From Sinonovacula constricta (lineage: Eukaryota; Mollusca; Bivalvia; Cardiida; Solecurtidae), in NCBI GenBank assembly GCA_007844125.1, contig CM017562.1, forward strand, positions 62,296,010-62,360,009: a stretch of 64,000 bases of DNA, written 5' to 3'. This document shows, piece by piece, positions 61,847 to 64,000 of this stretch. The notes beneath the pieces were generated by a model. It saw only the letters and a list, made by a program, of their open reading frames with translations, searched no databases and was not told the origin of the DNA. The translations under genes were made by a program, and so were the position numbers. Each line of letters starts with the position of its first letter. Position 1 is the first letter of the stretch.

Positions 61847-64000
61847 ATATCCAGATTAGCCAGCTCAAAGTGGGAGCTGTCTTATCAGGACGCTTACTTA
61901 TTGCAGAAAGCTGTAAGCAAAAAGCTATAAAAAAAAAATCTTAATAAAATGACTCAATAAAAATGAAGCAGGTAAAGGGCTAATTAGTGTTAATTTGTGG
62001 ATTGTGTGGCTGACCTCAGTACCAGAGAGGGTGAAGGAGATCTTTAGCTTTCATCTCTGCAGTCCAGTCCAGCCAGTAGATATGTAACCAACATTCTCTC
62101 CTTGGGTATATAGAACATACATGTTGTACAAGCATGATAAACAACAGGCAACATAGAAAACCACATTATTTTTGTTCACTGGCATTTGGTCTATGTGGTT
62201 ACAGTTTACCTTTAAAGGCTGTTTAGATTAAAAGTATACATTATATCTACAATGCATTTCTCTCTTTGGTGATGCAATAATAATTGTTGTGTTGTCTATA
62301 ATTTATTATGATTAAAATTTTAATTATGTTTTAATATTTTCTCAAAAAATGTCATAAATTATTTAAAAAAATCATAATTTTAGTATTTCTTTTCAATTTT
62401 ATATTGATTATTTCAAACAAGGAAACTCTTTACATATTTTTGCCTGGCATTTGTTTCCTGTTATACTATATAATACTGGTGCATACATGCAAAGCCTGCC
62501 ATGTTCACATTTCAAAAGACTGAGTGATGGATTCAGGGAATAATAGGTTAGTAGCAGAGATGGATCTGGTTTATCTGGCCAGTAGGGAGAAATAATTTTG
62601 TATAATTATTTATAAATGTTCATATTCTAATGAACATCACAATATACTTTGTTTTAAATTTATTATTAAAAAGTCCTCCTGTTGAATTTTCTGTATTTTA
62701 CAGATTTCCTTACTGAACCCTTTGGTGCATATCAGTGAATTTGAATATATAAGACTTATTCTGTGCTCACTGTCTAGTATGATGATTATGATTGTTATCT
62801 GAAGTTTGTATGTTCATGATCAGTATTTGAAGATCGTTGTTTGCATTTCTCTTATTTATATACTTTCTAGAATTAATTTACAAAGGTTAATTTTACCCTG
62901 TTATTTAGTTTAGGAGGCATTGTAATAGAATAAAATAATATCTTAACTGTCTGATATGAACTGTGGTTTAAGTAGAATTAATACCATGTACTGCTTTATT
63001 TTGTAATTAAATTTTTGTTAGATTAAATTGGTGAAGAACCTCAAAGAAAACAGAAGACTACATTGTTGTTTTGGCAGGTGTTTCCTTATTAATGTATAGA
63101 GATGTTTTCCTTGATGACTGAACATGTGTGTATTGTCTAATGGGTTCTAGGAGAACATACACACAGGAGAGAGTTCAAAGAACCAGGGGCAGAAATGTGC
63201 TAAAAATACAAGGCTCTCAGCCTTGAGAGCTTGCAGCCATATTGTATAGCTGTGAGTGCCAAGTGATCAGGCTAACAGATCATGTCTACAGAGCTGCTGA
63301 GGAACTAGAGCTCTTCCTGGATAGTGTTAGAGCTGACTGATTGATAGAATCTGTAATTGAGGACAGATTAATGAATTGATATGATTGTATTCATTATTGG
63401 CTTGAAATGGTTGTGTGCGTCAAATGTATCTTCGTGGACACTGCAGCTGGAGTAAAAGGCATTATATGACATGTGTGCTAAGACCATTGTTTAGGGCTCA
63501 ATGACAGATAAATTCCTGAGTGTTTGTGTCATTGGTGTATGAATGTAGATTAAGCTTCTCTAAGCTTCAAATGATATAACAATATATCAGTTATTCCTAC
63601 TACAGCTTATAGATGAGTTTACAGGTACAAACACTAAGTTGCTGCACTAGCCTTTTATAAAAAATTTAAAAACAAACCCTACGTAATACATCTGTGTAAA
63701 ATTAAATTAATGCAATTTACTATCTTATTCTTTTTTCAAACAAAAAAGATGCATTTATGGGTTCAGTGCTTTCTTGCCTTGTTTTACATTATCTGTTTGT
63801 CAATGAAGAAACACAGACTTCTTAAAAAAAAGAGACATTTTTTTTAAATTTGGAAAACATATCCACTTTAAAAAAAAAATTCAGAACATGATTAAAGGCC
63901 AAAAGAAAAAAATTAATTGTTGAAATTAAGTAATCCTTATGAGAGCTCTGTAAAGCCGGTTTAAGCACCCCAGTTGGTCCATATTGCCAACTGACCGTTC

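Overview
The window is animal nuclear DNA: AT-rich, intron-rich, dense in microsatellites, minisatellites and short non-autonomous transposons. Repeat content (a tRNA-derived SINE, a CR1/Jockey-like LINE relic, a repeat with a gctcacctga end) and the kinase gene point to a mollusc, most likely a bivalve. This is inference; no species marker is present.

The only gene I can support with confidence is the 5' two-thirds of a plus-strand gene for the catalytic subunit of cAMP-dependent protein kinase (PKA-C), from 15345 to beyond the right edge. Recognised exons: two alternative first exons, 1a (15345-15462; charged, no N-myristoylation site) and 1b (19827-19872; classical MGN myristoylated start), both ending in phase 1; exon 2 (21840-21901); exon 3 (26464-26592; non-canonical GC donor); exon 4 (27668-27766); exon 5 (30074-30156); three homologous 127-nt versions of exon 6 (6a 36102-36228, 6b 37358-37484, 6c 38472-38598), each carrying a full catalytic loop; and exon 7 (52358-52453; DFG motif, activation-loop threonine and APE motif). 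The rest of the C-lobe lies beyond 64000.

Exon 6 is the main discovery. Exon 5 ends in phase 2, exon 7 starts in phase 0, and each exon 6 is 127 nt, so only transcripts with exactly one of the three keep the frame. With two first exons this predicts 2 x 3 = 6 kinase isoforms in which the N-terminal helix and the alpha-E/catalytic-loop segment (PKA residues 139-181) vary while ATP-site and activation-loop exons stay constant. From memory, two alternatively spliced PKA-C forms are known in Aplysia; a three-member cluster with a divergent 6a (Thr before YRDLKPEN, Gly instead of Asp after the loop) is worth checking as new. A weaker candidate extra exon (29265-29381) could truncate the kinase after its small lobe or insert 23 residues.

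Layout. 1-15344: no confident gene; purine-rich tract, AAG/ATG, TTA and CT microsatellites, minisatellites of 39/41 bp, 34/40 bp and 26 bp, three copies of an old dispersed repeat, and one unassigned minus-strand open segment (14207-14491). 15345-21839: alternative first exons, with a minus-strand LINE relic between them. 21902-30073: introns with a 509-bp element with 16-bp inverted termini, a diverged possible relative, and a 3 x 32-bp tandem repeat carrying decoy acceptors before exon 3. 30157-38598: exon 6 cluster. 38599-52357: 13.8-kb intron with an ACT-rich tract, a SINE with a perfect 13-bp target duplication and a 34-bp minisatellite. 52454-64000: intron with a 739-bp repeat-rich element, a 1.15-kb TA-flanked inverted-terminal element and a 54-bp minisatellite.
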